Assembly (NCBI RefSeq): GCF_002564025.1
Contig: NZ_PDJH01000001.1
Span: forward strand, 930,001-994,000
DNA from: Flavimobilis soli
GTDB lineage: Bacteria > Actinomycetota > Actinomycetes > Actinomycetales > Cellulomonadaceae
Direction of reading: 5' to 3'
Length of the DNA: 64,000 bases
Part shown: positions 16,684 through 25,933 of the stretch, piece by piece
Position numbering within the stretch: position 1 is the stretch's first letter
Layout: each line of letters opens with the position of its first letter
The notes under the pieces: generated by a model
Database searches by the model: none
Seen by the model: only the letters and a program-made list of their open reading frames with translations
Told to the model about the DNA's origin: nothing
Position numbers and translations under genes: made by a program

Positions 16684-17331
16684 ATGAACATCGACGTCCC
16701 CACCGACCTCGGCCCCGGCCGCCTCGTCGTCAGTCCGGCGGCCAGCGCCCGGGCGGTGCTCTGGCTCGGTCACGGCGCCGGCGGCGGCATCGACGCGCTC
16801 GACCTCGCGGCGCTCGCCGACGCGCTGCCCGCCTGCGGTGTCACGGTCGTCCGCTACGAGCAGCCGTGGCGCGTCGCGGGGCGGAAGGTCGCGCCGCGTC
16901 CCGCGGCGCTCGACGTCGGCTGGCTCGCCGCCGCACCGCACGTCGCGGAGATCGCGGGCGGACGCCCGCTCGTCGTCGGCGGCCGCAGCGCCGGGGCGCG
17001 CGTCGCGTGCCGGACCGCGGAGAGCGTCGGGGCGGCCGGCGTCGTCTGCCTCGCCTTCCCGTTACACCCGCCGGGCAAGCCCGAGCGGATGCGCACCGAC
17101 GAGCTGCTCCTACCGGCTCTCCCCCGCCTCGTGCTCCAGGGCGAGCGCGACACGTTCGGCAGCCCCGACGAGGTGCGCACCGCGATCGCGGACGCCGTCG
17201 GCGTCCGCGTCGCCGCAGTCCCAGGCGCGGACCACTCGATGAAGGTGCTCAAGTCCTCCCCCGTCGACGCGACCGCCGTCGCGCAGCTCGTCGTCGACGA
17301 GGTCCGGGAGTTCGTCGAGTCGCTCGTCTGA
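16684..17331 (+). CDS. Alpha/beta hydrolase family protein (KANL3/Tex30-like)
   Basis: 215 residues from ATG 16684, preceded by GAGGAG. Recognisable elements are LGHGAGGGIDALDL near the start, the nucleophile elbow VVGGRSAGARVA, a FPLHPPGKPERMRTDELL stretch, LQGERDTFGSPDE with the acid, and GADHSMKV with the catalytic histidine. This arrangement matches the KANL3/Tex30-like hydrolase family, whose bacterial members are uncharacterised. It lies directly after the NAD(P)H-binding gene and is probably co-transcribed. No signal peptide is present, so it is cytosolic. Confidence 0.85.
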   Translation: MNIDVPTDLGPGRLVVSPAASARAVLWLGHGAGGGIDALDLAALADALPACGVTVVRYEQPWRVAGRKVAPRPAALDVGWLAAAPHVAEIAGGRPLVVGGRSAGARVACRTAESVGAAGVVCLAFPLHPPGKPERMRTDELLLPALPRLVLQGERDTFGSPDEVRTAIADAVGVRVAAVPGADHSMKVLKSSPVDATAVAQLVVDEVREFVESLV

Positions 17332-17353
17332 ACGCACTCCACAAAGAGAACGA

Positions 17354-17402
17354 CGACGCCCGCCCCGGACGCTCACGGAAGTGAGGTCGGAGGCGGGCGT
17401 CG
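17354..17402. terminator. Shared hairpin between convergent genes
   Basis: cgacgcccgcc (17354-17364) pairs with ggcgggcgtcg (17392-17402) across a 27-base loop that itself contains a gctcac/gtgag helix. It stands between the hydrolase stop and the MFS fragment stop, so it could serve both strands. Confidence 0.5.
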
Positions 17403-17419
17403 GCGTCTCGGTGCTGCCG

Positions 17420-18075
17420 TCAGTCGGCGGCAGGCGCCTCGGCGGGTGCGGTGGGCGCGACGTCGTCGTGCTCGTTGCGGGCCGGCAGGCCGACCGGCGC
17501 GAGGAGGCCGACGAGCAGGAAGCCCGCAGCGCCGAACGTCGTGACGCGCGCGGCGGCGACCATCGCGTGCTCGGCCGTGGTCTGCACGGCCTCGCTCGCG
17601 CCGGGCATCTGCGACAGGCTCGGGATCGCGGCGCCCGCGGAACCCTTGACCACGGCGACGAGCTCCTGCTGCGCCTGCGCCGGGAGGCCGTCGACCTTCT
17701 CGAGGTTCGACGTCGTCGCGCTCGCGAGCGTCGTCACGAGGAAGGTGCCGAGGACGGCGACGCCGAGCGCGGCGCCGAGCTGGCGGACCGTGCTCTGGAA
17801 GCCGGAGGCCTGGCCGCTCTCGGCGACCGGGACGTCGATCATGATGACGTTCGTGAGCTGCGCGGCCGCGAGGCCCACGCCGACGCCGTAGAGGAACAGC
17901 CATGCGCCGAGCACCCAGGCGCTCGCCGTGCCGGAGATGCTGACGGCGAGGCCCGCGACGGCGATGACCTCGAGGAGGAGGCCGATGCGGACGATCGTGC
18001 GGCCGCTCATGCGGCGCGCCATCTGCGCGGTGCCGCCCGAGATGACGAAGGTGCCGATCGCGAGCCACAGCACGA
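17420..18075 (-). pseudogene. C-terminal fragment of a DHA2-type MFS transporter
   Basis: Reading from about 18,075, the fragment begins inside a membrane helix (LWLAIGTFVISGGTAQMARR) and continues through RTIVRIGLLLEVIAVAGLAV, GAWLFLYGVGVGLAAAQLTN, the family motif ESGQASGFQSTVRQLGAALG and the last helix. This is the end of a 14-helix drug/proton antiporter of the EmrB/QacA group. About two thirds of the protein, including all N-terminal motifs, is missing. The only near start is GTG 18073, with no Shine-Dalgarno. The missing 5' end coincides to within a few bases with the missing 5' end of the divergent VOC gene, which points to one deletion. Probably non-functional. Confidence 0.85.
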
Positions 18076-18435
18076 GCGAAGGCCCTCGACTCCTACACGC
18101 AGAAGCTCGGGTTCGTCCTGAAGCTCGACGTCCCCATGGGCGAGTACCGGTGGCTGACCGTCACCAACCCGACGGACCCTGACGGCGTCCAGCTGCTGCT
18201 CGAGCCCGACCAGCACCCCGCCGCGAAGACGTTCAAGGCGGCGCTCGTCGAGGACGGCCTGCCCTTCACGCAGCTCGCGGTCGACGACATCGACGCTGAG
18301 GTCGCACGCCTCAAGGGCCTCGGCGTCACGTTCACGCAGGACGTGACCGACTACGGGACGGTCGTCGTCGCCGTCTTCGACGACACGTGCGGCAACCTCA
18401 TCCAGCTCGCAATGGCGAAGGACGCCGCCGCATGA
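18076..18435 (+). pseudogene. VOC-family (glyoxalase-like) protein lacking its N-terminus
   Basis: From 18,076 the frame reads AKALDSYTQKLGFVLKLDVP, then MGEYRWLTVTNP and EGV-type GVQLLLEPD, and ends with a second half containing DIDAEVARLKGLGV and VFDDTCGNLIQL. These are the two beta-alpha-beta-beta-beta halves of a vicinal oxygen chelate protein; close relatives begin about 15-20 residues earlier with a histidine-bearing first strand, which is missing here. The first internal ATG is at 18136. The deletion boundary coincides with the end of the divergent MFS fragment. A shortened product from ATG 18136 cannot be excluded but would lack the first metal ligand. Confidence 0.8.
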
Positions 18436-18442
18436 GCGTCAC

Positions 18443-18462
18443 ACGTTGAAGCGGAACTCCAC
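18443..18462 (-). repeat. Displaced copy of the ychF 3' end (direct repeat, left)
   Basis: acgttgaagcggaactccac at 18443-18462 matches 19612-19631 at 19 of 20 bases. Read on the minus strand it encodes VEFRFNV followed by TGA, which is exactly the YchF C-terminus. Nothing else of ychF precedes it. The two copies flank the higB-higA-nucleotidyltransferase block in direct orientation, as attachment-site repeats do when an element enters the 3' end of a gene. Confidence 0.8.
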
Positions 18463-18512
18463 CGAGTTCCGGCACGGAGAACCACCTTCGGTCGAGTCGC
18501 GTCGACAGTCAC

Positions 18513-19007
18513 TCATCCTCTGCCACTGCCCAGGTTCCGGAGCAGGTCGAGATCGTGATGGTCCTCAGGTCGGAGCTCGTATCCCGACCTCAGCTCCATG
18601 AGCCTCGCCGCAGACGCGACGACCACGGGACAGCCTCGAATCATCCCCACGGCACGATCGCGCGCGCGATGAGCAAAGGTATCGTCCCCGAAGCCTCTCT
18701 GGACACCGTCACCGGCTGCATCCAGCTCCATCGGGTGGATGTCCACGGCCCGATCATCCGATCGCAGCTCCACACGGATCGGCCGCCAGTCCTCGACGAC
18801 CTCATACCCGCGGCCGGACAGCCACTCGATGAGGGGGTCGACCTCTGTCGCGTCAACGAAGAGATCCAGGTCGCCGTGCGTTCTGGACTGGGATCCGAGG
18901 AGGGCATCAACAGCCCAGCCGCCGTTCACCTGGTAGACGACAGAGCGCTTGTCGAGCCAGTCAATGACGCGGACGACCTCGTCGGCGTCCATTCCCCCGA
19001 ACTTCAC
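18513..19007 (-). CDS. Nucleotidyltransferase of the aminoglycoside/lincosamide adenylyltransferase type
   Basis: 164 residues from GTG 19007, which overlaps the higA stop (GTGA). The nucleotidyltransferase signature is clear: NGGWAVDALLG, then HGDLDLFVD with the metal-binding aspartates, and a later VDIHPME that supplies the third acidic residue. This pattern is shared with ANT(2'')- and Lnu-type enzymes (PF10706-like), which adenylate aminoglycosides or lincosamides; many relatives are untested and the substrate cannot be told from sequence. The overlap with an antitoxin gene is unusual. Base composition is less GC-biased than its neighbours, which agrees with acquisition by transfer together with higBA. 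Confidence 0.8.
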   Translation of the reverse strand: MKFGGMDADEVVRVIDWLDKRSVVYQVNGGWAVDALLGSQSRTHGDLDLFVDATEVDPLIEWLSGRGYEVVEDWRPIRVELRSDDRAVDIHPMELDAAGDGVQRGFGDDTFAHRARDRAVGMIRGCPVVVASAARLMELRSGYELRPEDHHDLDLLRNLGSGRG

Positions 19008-19306
19008 GCGACCTGCAGGGGCGTGATCGACGCGATCTGCTCGCCCGCGAGGTCCTCCGCACGGTCCAGCTCGTAGTGGCTCTGCAGGTTGATCCAGAAC
19101 TCCGCCGACGTGCCGAAGTACTTCGCGAGCCGCAGCGCGGTGTCCGCCGTGATGCCTCGCTTGCCGTGCACGATCTCGTTGATCCGTCGGGGCGGCACCC
19201 CGATCGAGACGGCGAGCTTGTTCTGTGTGATGCCGAAGCCCTCGATGAAGTCCTCCATGAGGACCTCACCTGGGTGGATCGGCTCGATCTTGTCAGTGGT
19301 AGTCAA
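19004..19306 (-). CDS. higA: HigA-type antitoxin, helix-turn-helix
   Basis: 100 residues from TTG 19306, which lies inside the end of higB; GGAGG is placed nine bases upstream and IEPIHPGEVLMEDFIEGF is the usual HigA/VapI beginning. The helix-turn-helix follows: ITQNKLAVSIGVPPRRINEI, then GKRGITADTALRLAKYFGT and AEFWINLQSHYEL, all typical of the HigA family. It should neutralise HigB and repress the operon by binding the promoter region. The 14-base overlap with the toxin gene and the GTGA overlap with the following gene make a tight three-gene unit. Confidence 0.93.
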   Translation of the reverse strand: MTTTDKIEPIHPGEVLMEDFIEGFGITQNKLAVSIGVPPRRINEIVHGKRGITADTALRLAKYFGTSAEFWINLQSHYELDRAEDLAGEQIASITPLQVA

Positions 19307-19574
19307 CGATCTGCACCTCCTCCGGTCCGGCGTCGGTCCACACGAAGCAGATACGCCACTGGTCGTTGATCCTGATGCTGTGCTGTCCCACCCGATCACC
19401 CTTGAGGGCCTCGAGCCGGTTGCCGGGTGGGACGCGGAGGTCCTCGAGAGACTCCGCGGACCCCACCTGACGCAGCTTGCGCAGTGCGACGCGATGGATC
19501 CTCGGATCGATGGATCGCACGCGCTCACGACGCCACAGCCGTTCGGTCGCCTTGTCGCCGAACGATCTGATCAT
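19293..19574 (-). CDS. higB: HigB-type toxin, RelE superfamily mRNA interferase
   Basis: 93 residues from ATG 19574. It has the HigB pattern: IRSFGDKATERLWRRE at the start, ALRKLRQVGSAESLEDL in the middle, then GNRLEALKGDRVGQHSIRIN, DQWRICFVWTD and a terminal VQIVDYH. In this family the toxin cleaves mRNA on the ribosome and is held inactive by HigA. Toxin-before-antitoxin order is characteristic of higBA. The leader is only about 30 bases long, AT-rich, with ATAACG repeated at 19586 and 19602, possible antitoxin binding sites. No ribosome-binding site is evident. Confidence 0.93.
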   Translation of the reverse strand: MIRSFGDKATERLWRRERVRSIDPRIHRVALRKLRQVGSAESLEDLRVPPGNRLEALKGDRVGQHSIRINDQWRICFVWTDAGPEEVQIVDYH

Positions 19575-19607
19575 GGAGTCAGTCTATAACGGGATCCGTC
19601 AATAACG

Positions 19608-19611
<4 letters not shown>
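19575..19611 (-). promoter_or_regulatory. Putative higBA promoter/operator
   Basis: The 35-base gap between higB and ychF is strikingly AT-rich for this genome (ctataacgggatccgtcaataacg). ATAACG occurs twice in direct orientation, 16 bases apart, and TATAGA on the minus strand ends eight bases before the higB ATG, so it may be the -10 element of a nearly leaderless message. The -35 element is unclear. Confidence 0.4.
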
Positions 19612-20693
<1,082 letters not shown>

Positions 20694-20717
20694 GGTCGTC
20701 AAGTCTAGAGTGCATCG

Positions 20718-22097
20718 GTGACCACCGATCCCTCCTCCCCCGACCAGACCTCCCCGACCGCCGGCTCGCGCGTGCTCGTCGTCGGCATGGTCGCGCTCAT
20801 CACGGTGGGTGCGTTCGAGGCGCTCGCCGTCTCGACGGCGATGCCGACGATCGCGAAGGCGCTCGACGGGCTCGGCCTGTACGCGGCGGCGTTCTCGCTC
20901 ACGCTCGCGACGTCCGTCGTCGGGATGGTCGTCTCAGGTGCCCTCGCCGACCGCACGCGCCCCGTGCAGCCGCTGCTCATCGGCGTCGGCTCCTTCGCGC
21001 TCGGCCTGCTCGCCGCGGGCCTCGCGACGAGCATGACCGTCCTGCTCGTCGGCCGCGCCCTGCAGGGCCTCGGGTCCGGGATGTTCGTCGTCGCGCTGTA
21101 CGTGATCGTCGCGCGCGCCTTCCCGGCCGAGCAGCGCGCCAAGGTGCTCGCCGCGTTCTCCGCGGCGTGGGTGGTCCCGTCGCTCGTCGGCCCCATGATC
21201 GCGGGGTTCATCGTGCAGACCTTCGGGTGGCGCTGGGTGTTCCTCGCCGTCGTCGTCATCGCCGTGCCCGCCGCGATCATCATCGTGACGACGACGTGGC
21301 GCGTCCCCGCGCCCGACGCGGCGGCCGACGGCGGCGCGACCGGACCGCTGCCGTGGCGCCGGTTCGGCCTCGCGACGCTCGCAGGTGCGGGCGTCGCCGC
21401 GATGTCCCTCGGCGCCGCGACCGACGGGGCCGAGCGCATCGCGCTCGTCGCGGGTGGCGCCGCCCTGGCCACCGCGGCCGGAGCGCCGCTCCTGCCACGC
21501 GGGACGTTCCGCGCGGCCCGAGGCCTGCCGACCGTCGTCGCCCTGCGCGGCATCGTCGCGGCCGCGTTCTTCGCGTCCGAGGTGTTCCTGCCCCTGATCC
21601 TGCAGACGGAGCGCCACATGACGCCCGCGAGCGCCGGCACGATCCTCACGGTCGGCGCCGTGACGTGGGCGACCGGCTCCGCCGTGCGCGGCCGCAGCCA
21701 CTGGTCGCCGACGACGTACCTGCGGCTCGGCTCGTCGCTCATCGCGGTCGCGATCGTCGCAGTCGCGACGCTCACCCTCCCCGCCTCCCCGACCGCGATC
21801 GCGTGGGTCGGCTGGGCGTGCGGCGGCTTCGGGATCGGCATGATCTACCCGACGCTCGCCGTCCTCGTGTTCGACCTCTCCGAGCCGCACGAGCAGGGCT
21901 CGAACACGTCCGCGCTGCAGGTGTCGGACGCGCTCATGAGCGCGTTCGTCCTCGCCCTCTCGGGCACCGCCGTGACTGCGCTCGTCGCGCAGGTGGGCGT
22001 CGGCGGGTACGCCGTCGGCTTCGGGGCGACGCTCCTGCTCGCGCTGCTCGCCGTCGCCATCTCGCCGCGCGTCGTGCGCGCGCCTGCGGCGCGCTGA
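20718..22097 (+). CDS. MFS transporter, 14-helix drug/proton antiporter type
   Basis: 459 residues from GTG 20718, divergent from ychF. About 14 hydrophobic segments are visible. The helix-1 region GAFEALAVSTAMPTIAKAL resembles motif D1 of DHA transporters, and GRALQGLGSGMFVVALYVI with RAFPAEQRAKVLAAFSAAW covers the motif B and C regions. A GSNTSALQVSDALMSAF stretch near the end matches the family's GxxxS region. It probably exports a small molecule by proton exchange. The substrate cannot be assigned. No adjacent regulator was seen. Confidence 0.85.
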   Translation: MTTDPSSPDQTSPTAGSRVLVVGMVALITVGAFEALAVSTAMPTIAKALDGLGLYAAAFSLTLATSVVGMVVSGALADRTRPVQPLLIGVGSFALGLLAAGLATSMTVLLVGRALQGLGSGMFVVALYVIVARAFPAEQRAKVLAAFSAAWVVPSLVGPMIAGFIVQTFGWRWVFLAVVVIAVPAAIIIVTTTWRVPAPDAAADGGATGPLPWRRFGLATLAGAGVAAMSLGAATDGAERIALVAGGAALATAAGAPLLPRGTFRAARGLPTVVALRGIVAAAFFASEVFLPLILQTERHMTPASAGTILTVGAVTWATGSAVRGRSHWSPTTYLRLGSSLIAVAIVAVATLTLPASPTAIAWVGWACGGFGIGMIYPTLAVLVFDLSEPHEQGSNTSALQVSDALMSAFVLALSGTAVTALVAQVGVGGYAVGFGATLLLALLAVAISPRVVRAPAAR

Positions 22098-22134
22098 TCG
22101 GCGGCGGGCTGCCCCGTCCCGCAGGCCCGTGGTG

Positions 22135-23697
22135 TCAACCGACCATCCGCAGGCGCTGCATGAGCTCGGGCACGCCCGCGTCGTAGAGCCTCGCGCCGAG
22201 GCGCAGGCCGACCGCCGCGACGACCGCGCCGAGCGCAGGGCCGACGACGACGAGGGCCCAGCCTGCGACGTCGCCCCCGCGCATCGCGAGCACCGCGAGC
22301 ACGACGAGCGGCGCCACCAGCACGAGGAGCACGGCCCACGCGGCCCCCTGGACGACGAGGTTCGCCGTCGCCGAGCCCTGCGGCGTCGAGAGCGGGCCGT
22401 CCCCCGGCCGCGGCACCGCGAAGACGAAGCGCGCCGAGATGACGCTCGACAGCCCCGCCGACGTGCCGAACACGCCGAGCGACAGGCCCAGGACCTCGGC
22501 GAGGAAGTCCCAGCGGCCCGTGACTGCCGCGGCAGCGAAGGCGCTCGCGACGATGATGGGCAGCCCGACGACGCACAGCGCGAGGAACCGCCCGAGGCGG
22601 TCGTCCCGTCCCCGCACGCCGCACGCGACGTGCAGCCAGAACGCGGTGTTGTCGTACGCGACGTCGGCGGCGATCGACCAGCCGAGCGTGAACGCGACGA
22701 CGGGCGTCACGCCCAGCAGGATCGCGGTGTGCGAGCCGTTGGTGAGGAAGTACAGGGCGACGGCGACGACCGGCAGCACGGTGAGGTTGCCGACGTACCG
22801 CACGTCGCGCACCCAGTACGTCAGGCAGCGGGCAGCGACGGCCCACGCGGGCGACGTCGGGACCTTCGCGAAGACGCCGAGGCCGTGCGTACGCTTCGCC
22901 CCCACCTCGTCCGACAAGGGTGAGACGAGCACACGCTCGACACCGCGCGCCCACACGACGACGAGCACGACCGTCGTCGCGACCGCGACGGCGAGGTGGG
23001 CGCCGGCCCGCCCCCACTCCTCGTGGGCGACCGCGACCGGCACCGCCCACGCCGCACCGGGCGGCGTCCACGACACGACCTCGACGATGCGCGGCACGAG
23101 GTCCGCGCCCTCGCGCAGCGCCCGGCCCAGGTTGAGGACGACGGGCCCCGCGACGGCGACGGGGACGAGCACCATGAGCCCTGCCGCCTCGCGGAAGCGA
23201 CGCGTGCGCATGAGCGGCGCGAGGAGCGTCGTCGTGGCGCGCGAACCGACGACGCACTGCGCGACGATCAACGGCGCCACCACGAGGCCGGCAACGGTAG
23301 GACCACGCTCCGCCCAGAGGAGGGGCAGCGTGGTCACGAGGGCGACCGCCGCGAGCCCCGGCACGCCGACGAGCGCGGCCAGCCCCATACCGACGAGGAG
23401 ACGCCGCCGGTCGGTGCCGAACGTCGCGAAGCGCGGTGGCGCGAGGCTCGAGTCGACGCCGAACGCCATGAGCGGAAGCACCCACCAGCCGAGCACGAGG
23501 ACCGCGCCGACGAGCACGCCGGTCGACTCGAACAGCTCGTCGGAGACGCGTCGCGTGAAGCCGACGGCGCCGAGCGTGACGAGCACGACGACCACCGCGT
23601 TGAGGAGGGCGAGGAGCGTCCCGAGCGCGAACCAGACGCTGCGGCGCAGCGAGTTGGCGTAGAGCTGCAGACGCAGCCTCAGGACGTGCGCAACCAC
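22135..23697 (-). CDS. ABC-2 type exporter permease
   Basis: 520 residues from GTG 23697, overlapping the ATPase gene by 19 bases. About twelve hydrophobic segments are present, in two sets. The N-terminus LRLRLQLYANSLRRSVWFAL is an amphipathic lead-in to helix 1, and a later VRDVRYVGNLTVLPVVAVAL starts the second half. The organisation fits large ABC-2 permeases where both halves are in one chain. It would form an exporter with the ATPase just upstream. There are no substrate clues; the neighbours are not biosynthetic. Confidence 0.85.
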   Translation of the reverse strand: MVAHVLRLRLQLYANSLRRSVWFALGTLLALLNAVVVVLVTLGAVGFTRRVSDELFESTGVLVGAVLVLGWWVLPLMAFGVDSSLAPPRFATFGTDRRRLLVGMGLAALVGVPGLAAVALVTTLPLLWAERGPTVAGLVVAPLIVAQCVVGSRATTTLLAPLMRTRRFREAAGLMVLVPVAVAGPVVLNLGRALREGADLVPRIVEVVSWTPPGAAWAVPVAVAHEEWGRAGAHLAVAVATTVVLVVVWARGVERVLVSPLSDEVGAKRTHGLGVFAKVPTSPAWAVAARCLTYWVRDVRYVGNLTVLPVVAVALYFLTNGSHTAILLGVTPVVAFTLGWSIAADVAYDNTAFWLHVACGVRGRDDRLGRFLALCVVGLPIIVASAFAAAAVTGRWDFLAEVLGLSLGVFGTSAGLSSVISARFVFAVPRPGDGPLSTPQGSATANLVVQGAAWAVLLVLVAPLVVLAVLAMRGGDVAGWALVVVGPALGAVVAAVGLRLGARLYDAGVPELMQRLRMVG

Positions 23698-24458
23698 TCC
23701 AGCCCCTGCCCCTCGCGGCGTCCGCCGACGAGCTCGACGAACGTCTCGTCGAGGCTGCGTCCACCGCGCACCTCGTCGACCGTGCCCGCAGCGAGGACCT
23801 GGCCACCCGCGATGATCGCGACGTGATCGCACATGCGCTGCACGAGGTCCATGACGTGCGACGACACGACGACGGTGCCGCCGCCGTCGACGTAGTGACC
23901 GAGGATCTGGATGATGTTCGTCGCCGAGACGGGGTCGACGGCCTCGAACGGCTCGTCGAGGACCATCACGCGCGGCGCGTGGACCATGGCTGTCGCGAGC
24001 GCGATCTTCTTCGTCATTCCGGCCGAGTAGTCGATCACGAGGGTGCCTGACTCGCGCCGCAGGTCGAGCGCGTCGAGCAGCTCGGCCGTGCGCGCCGCGA
24101 CCGTCTCGCGGTCCATGCCGCGCAGGAGGCCCGCGTACATGACCATCTGCTCGCCGGTCAGGCGATCGAAGAGCCGCATGCCGTCGGGCAGGACGCCGAG
24201 GGTGCGCTTGGCTGCGTCCGGGTCGCGCCACAGGTCGAGGCCCTGGACGTGGACGCTGCCAGCGTCCGGGCGCAGCAGGCCCGTCGCCATCGAGAGGGTC
24301 GTCGTCTTGCCGGCGCCGTTCGGCCCGACGAGGCCGTAGAACGAGCCGGCGGGCACGGTCAGGTCGATGCCCGCGACGGCGACCTTCTCGCCGAAGCGCT
24401 TCCACAACCCGCGCAGGGCGAGCGCCGGGGCGCCCTGGGCGGTGGAGGACGTCGACAT
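23679..24458 (-). CDS. ABC exporter ATP-binding protein
   Basis: 259 residues from ATG 24458, divergent from rmuC. Walker A GPNGAGKTTTLSM, Q-loop LPDGMRLFDRLTGEQ (the usual Gln is replaced by Asp-Gly, a feature seen in some CcmA-like ATPases), the degenerate signature YSAGMTKKIALA, Walker B VMVLDEPFEAVD and the H-loop VSSHVMDLV are all visible. It drives the ABC-2 permease downstream, whose start it overlaps. The signature SAGM instead of SGGQ is a common variant in ABC-2 systems. Confidence 0.92.
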   Translation of the reverse strand: MSTSSTAQGAPALALRGLWKRFGEKVAVAGIDLTVPAGSFYGLVGPNGAGKTTTLSMATGLLRPDAGSVHVQGLDLWRDPDAAKRTLGVLPDGMRLFDRLTGEQMVMYAGLLRGMDRETVAARTAELLDALDLRRESGTLVIDYSAGMTKKIALATAMVHAPRVMVLDEPFEAVDPVSATNIIQILGHYVDGGGTVVVSSHVMDLVQRMCDHVAIIAGGQVLAAGTVDEVRGGRSLDETFVELVGGRREGQGLEWLRTS

Positions 24459-24528
24459 GTCAAGAGCGTACGGGACCTGCTGCTTCCTGGCTGGGACGAG
24501 TGTCAGAGCCCTCTGCGAGGGTGACGCC

Positions 24529-25899
24529 ATGGACATGAGCCCGACCGCTCTCGCGGTCTCGATCGTCGCCCTCGCGCTCGCCTTCGCCGCGGGCTACCTG
24601 CTCGCGGGTGCCCGTCGCAGCGGCGACGAGCGCCACGCCGCTCTGCGCGCCGAGCGCCTCGCCGCGGAGCTCGAGGCGGAGCGCCGCGCCGCTGCGCAGC
24701 GCGAGGAGATCCTCGCGCACGAGCGCCAGCAAGCCGCGGTGCAGTTCCGCGACCTCGCTGCCGAGGCGCTCGCGACGAGCTCGGAGCGGCTGCTCGAGCT
24801 CACCGAGCAGCGGGTCCGCACGACGCAGGTCGCCGGGCAGGCCGACATGGAGCGACGGGAGGCGGCCGTGCGCGCGCTCGTCGACCCCCTCGCGACGACG
24901 CTCGAGCAGCTCAAGTCCCAGGTCGCCGACGCTGAACGGGCGCGGCTCGCCGGGACGTCGACGCTCACCGAGCAGGTGCGCGCGATGCGCGAGTCCTCGG
25001 AGCTGCTGCGTGCCGAGACGAGCCGTCTCGTGACCGCGCTGCGGTCCGCACAGGTGCGCGGGCGCTGGGGCGAGACGCAGCTGCGGCGGGTCGTCGAGAG
25101 CGCGGGGATGCTCGCGCGCGTCGACTTCGTCGAGCAGTCGAGCGTGCGCACGGACGACGGTCTGCTGCGACCCGACATGGTCGTGCGCCTCGCGGGCGGC
25201 AAGAACGTCGTCGTCGACGCCAAGGTGCCGTTCAACGCATACCTCGAGGCCTCCGAGACGGACGACCCGGCGGTGCGCGCCGAGCGCCTCGCCGCGCACG
25301 CCCGCGCCGTGCGCCGCCACGTCGACGACCTCTCGAGCAAGCGCTACTGGGAGCGGCTCGCGCCGTCCCCCGAGTTCGTCGTGCTGTTCGTCCCCGCCGA
25401 CCCGTTCCTCCACGCCGCGCTCGAGGCGGACCCGGGGCTCGTGGAGCACGCGTTCGACCGCAACGTCGTCGTCGCGACCCCCATGACGTTGCTCGCGCTG
25501 CTGCGCACGGTCGCGTACGCCTGGCGCCAGGAGACTCTCGCCGACAACGCCCAGCAGGTGCTGTCCCTCGGCAAGGAGCTGCACGGCAGGCTCGCGACGC
25601 TCTCGGGGCACCTCGGCAAGCTCGGCCGCGCGATCGAGAGCAGCGCAGCCGCCTACAACCAGACGATCGGCTCCCTCGAGACCCGCGTCCTCGTCTCGGC
25701 GCGACGGTTCCAGTCGCTCGGCGTCGTGGACGGCGAGCTCGAGGGCCCCGCCCCCGTCGACCCGCGCCTGTCGACCGTGAGCGCTCCTGAGCTCGTGGCC
25801 GCGCAGCGAGATGACGCCATGCAGCGAGATGACGCCATGCAGCGAGACGGCGCCACACGGTTCCCCGACCTCGGCGAGAGAGTCCGTAGCCTGGGCTGA
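24529..25899 (+). CDS. rmuC: DNA recombination protein RmuC
   Basis: 456 residues from ATG 24529; ATG 24535 is also possible. One N-terminal membrane helix (LAVSIVALALAFAAGYLLAG) is followed by a long Ala/Glu/Arg coiled coil (residues ~30-180). The RmuC core comes next: RGRWGETQLRRVVESAGML, LRPDMVVRLAGGKNVVVDAK, VPFNAYLEA and FVPADPFLHAALEADP with EHAFDRNVVVATPMTLLALL. RmuC limits inversions at short repeats; the core resembles restriction-endonuclease-like folds (D..K of VVVDAKVP). Near the C-terminus the DNA contains an 18-bp tandem repeat that adds QRDDAM twice. Confidence 0.94.
   Translation: MDMSPTALAVSIVALALAFAAGYLLAGARRSGDERHAALRAERLAAELEAERRAAAQREEILAHERQQAAVQFRDLAAEALATSSERLLELTEQRVRTTQVAGQADMERREAAVRALVDPLATTLEQLKSQVADAERARLAGTSTLTEQVRAMRESSELLRAETSRLVTALRSAQVRGRWGETQLRRVVESAGMLARVDFVEQSSVRTDDGLLRPDMVVRLAGGKNVVVDAKVPFNAYLEASETDDPAVRAERLAAHARAVRRHVDDLSSKRYWERLAPSPEFVVLFVPADPFLHAALEADPGLVEHAFDRNVVVATPMTLLALLRTVAYAWRQETLADNAQQVLSLGKELHGRLATLSGHLGKLGRAIESSAAAYNQTIGSLETRVLVSARRFQSLGVVDGELEGPAPVDPRLSTVSAPELVAAQRDDAMQRDDAMQRDGATRFPDLGERVRSLG
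25803..25855 (+). repeat. 18-bp tandem repeat in the rmuC C-terminus
   Basis: The unit gcagcgagatgacgccat occurs twice without change (25803-25820 and 25821-25838) and then a third time in degraded form. As the length is a multiple of three it stays in frame and encodes repeated MQRDDA units in the variable tail. Confidence 0.85.
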
Positions 25900-25933
25900 G
25901 CGGCGCTCGGCCGCCCCGAGACGTGGAGGACAG

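Noticed and set aside
25803..25855. Direct repeats as a possible CRISPR array
   Set aside because: The repeats are tandem without spacers and lie in frame within rmuC.
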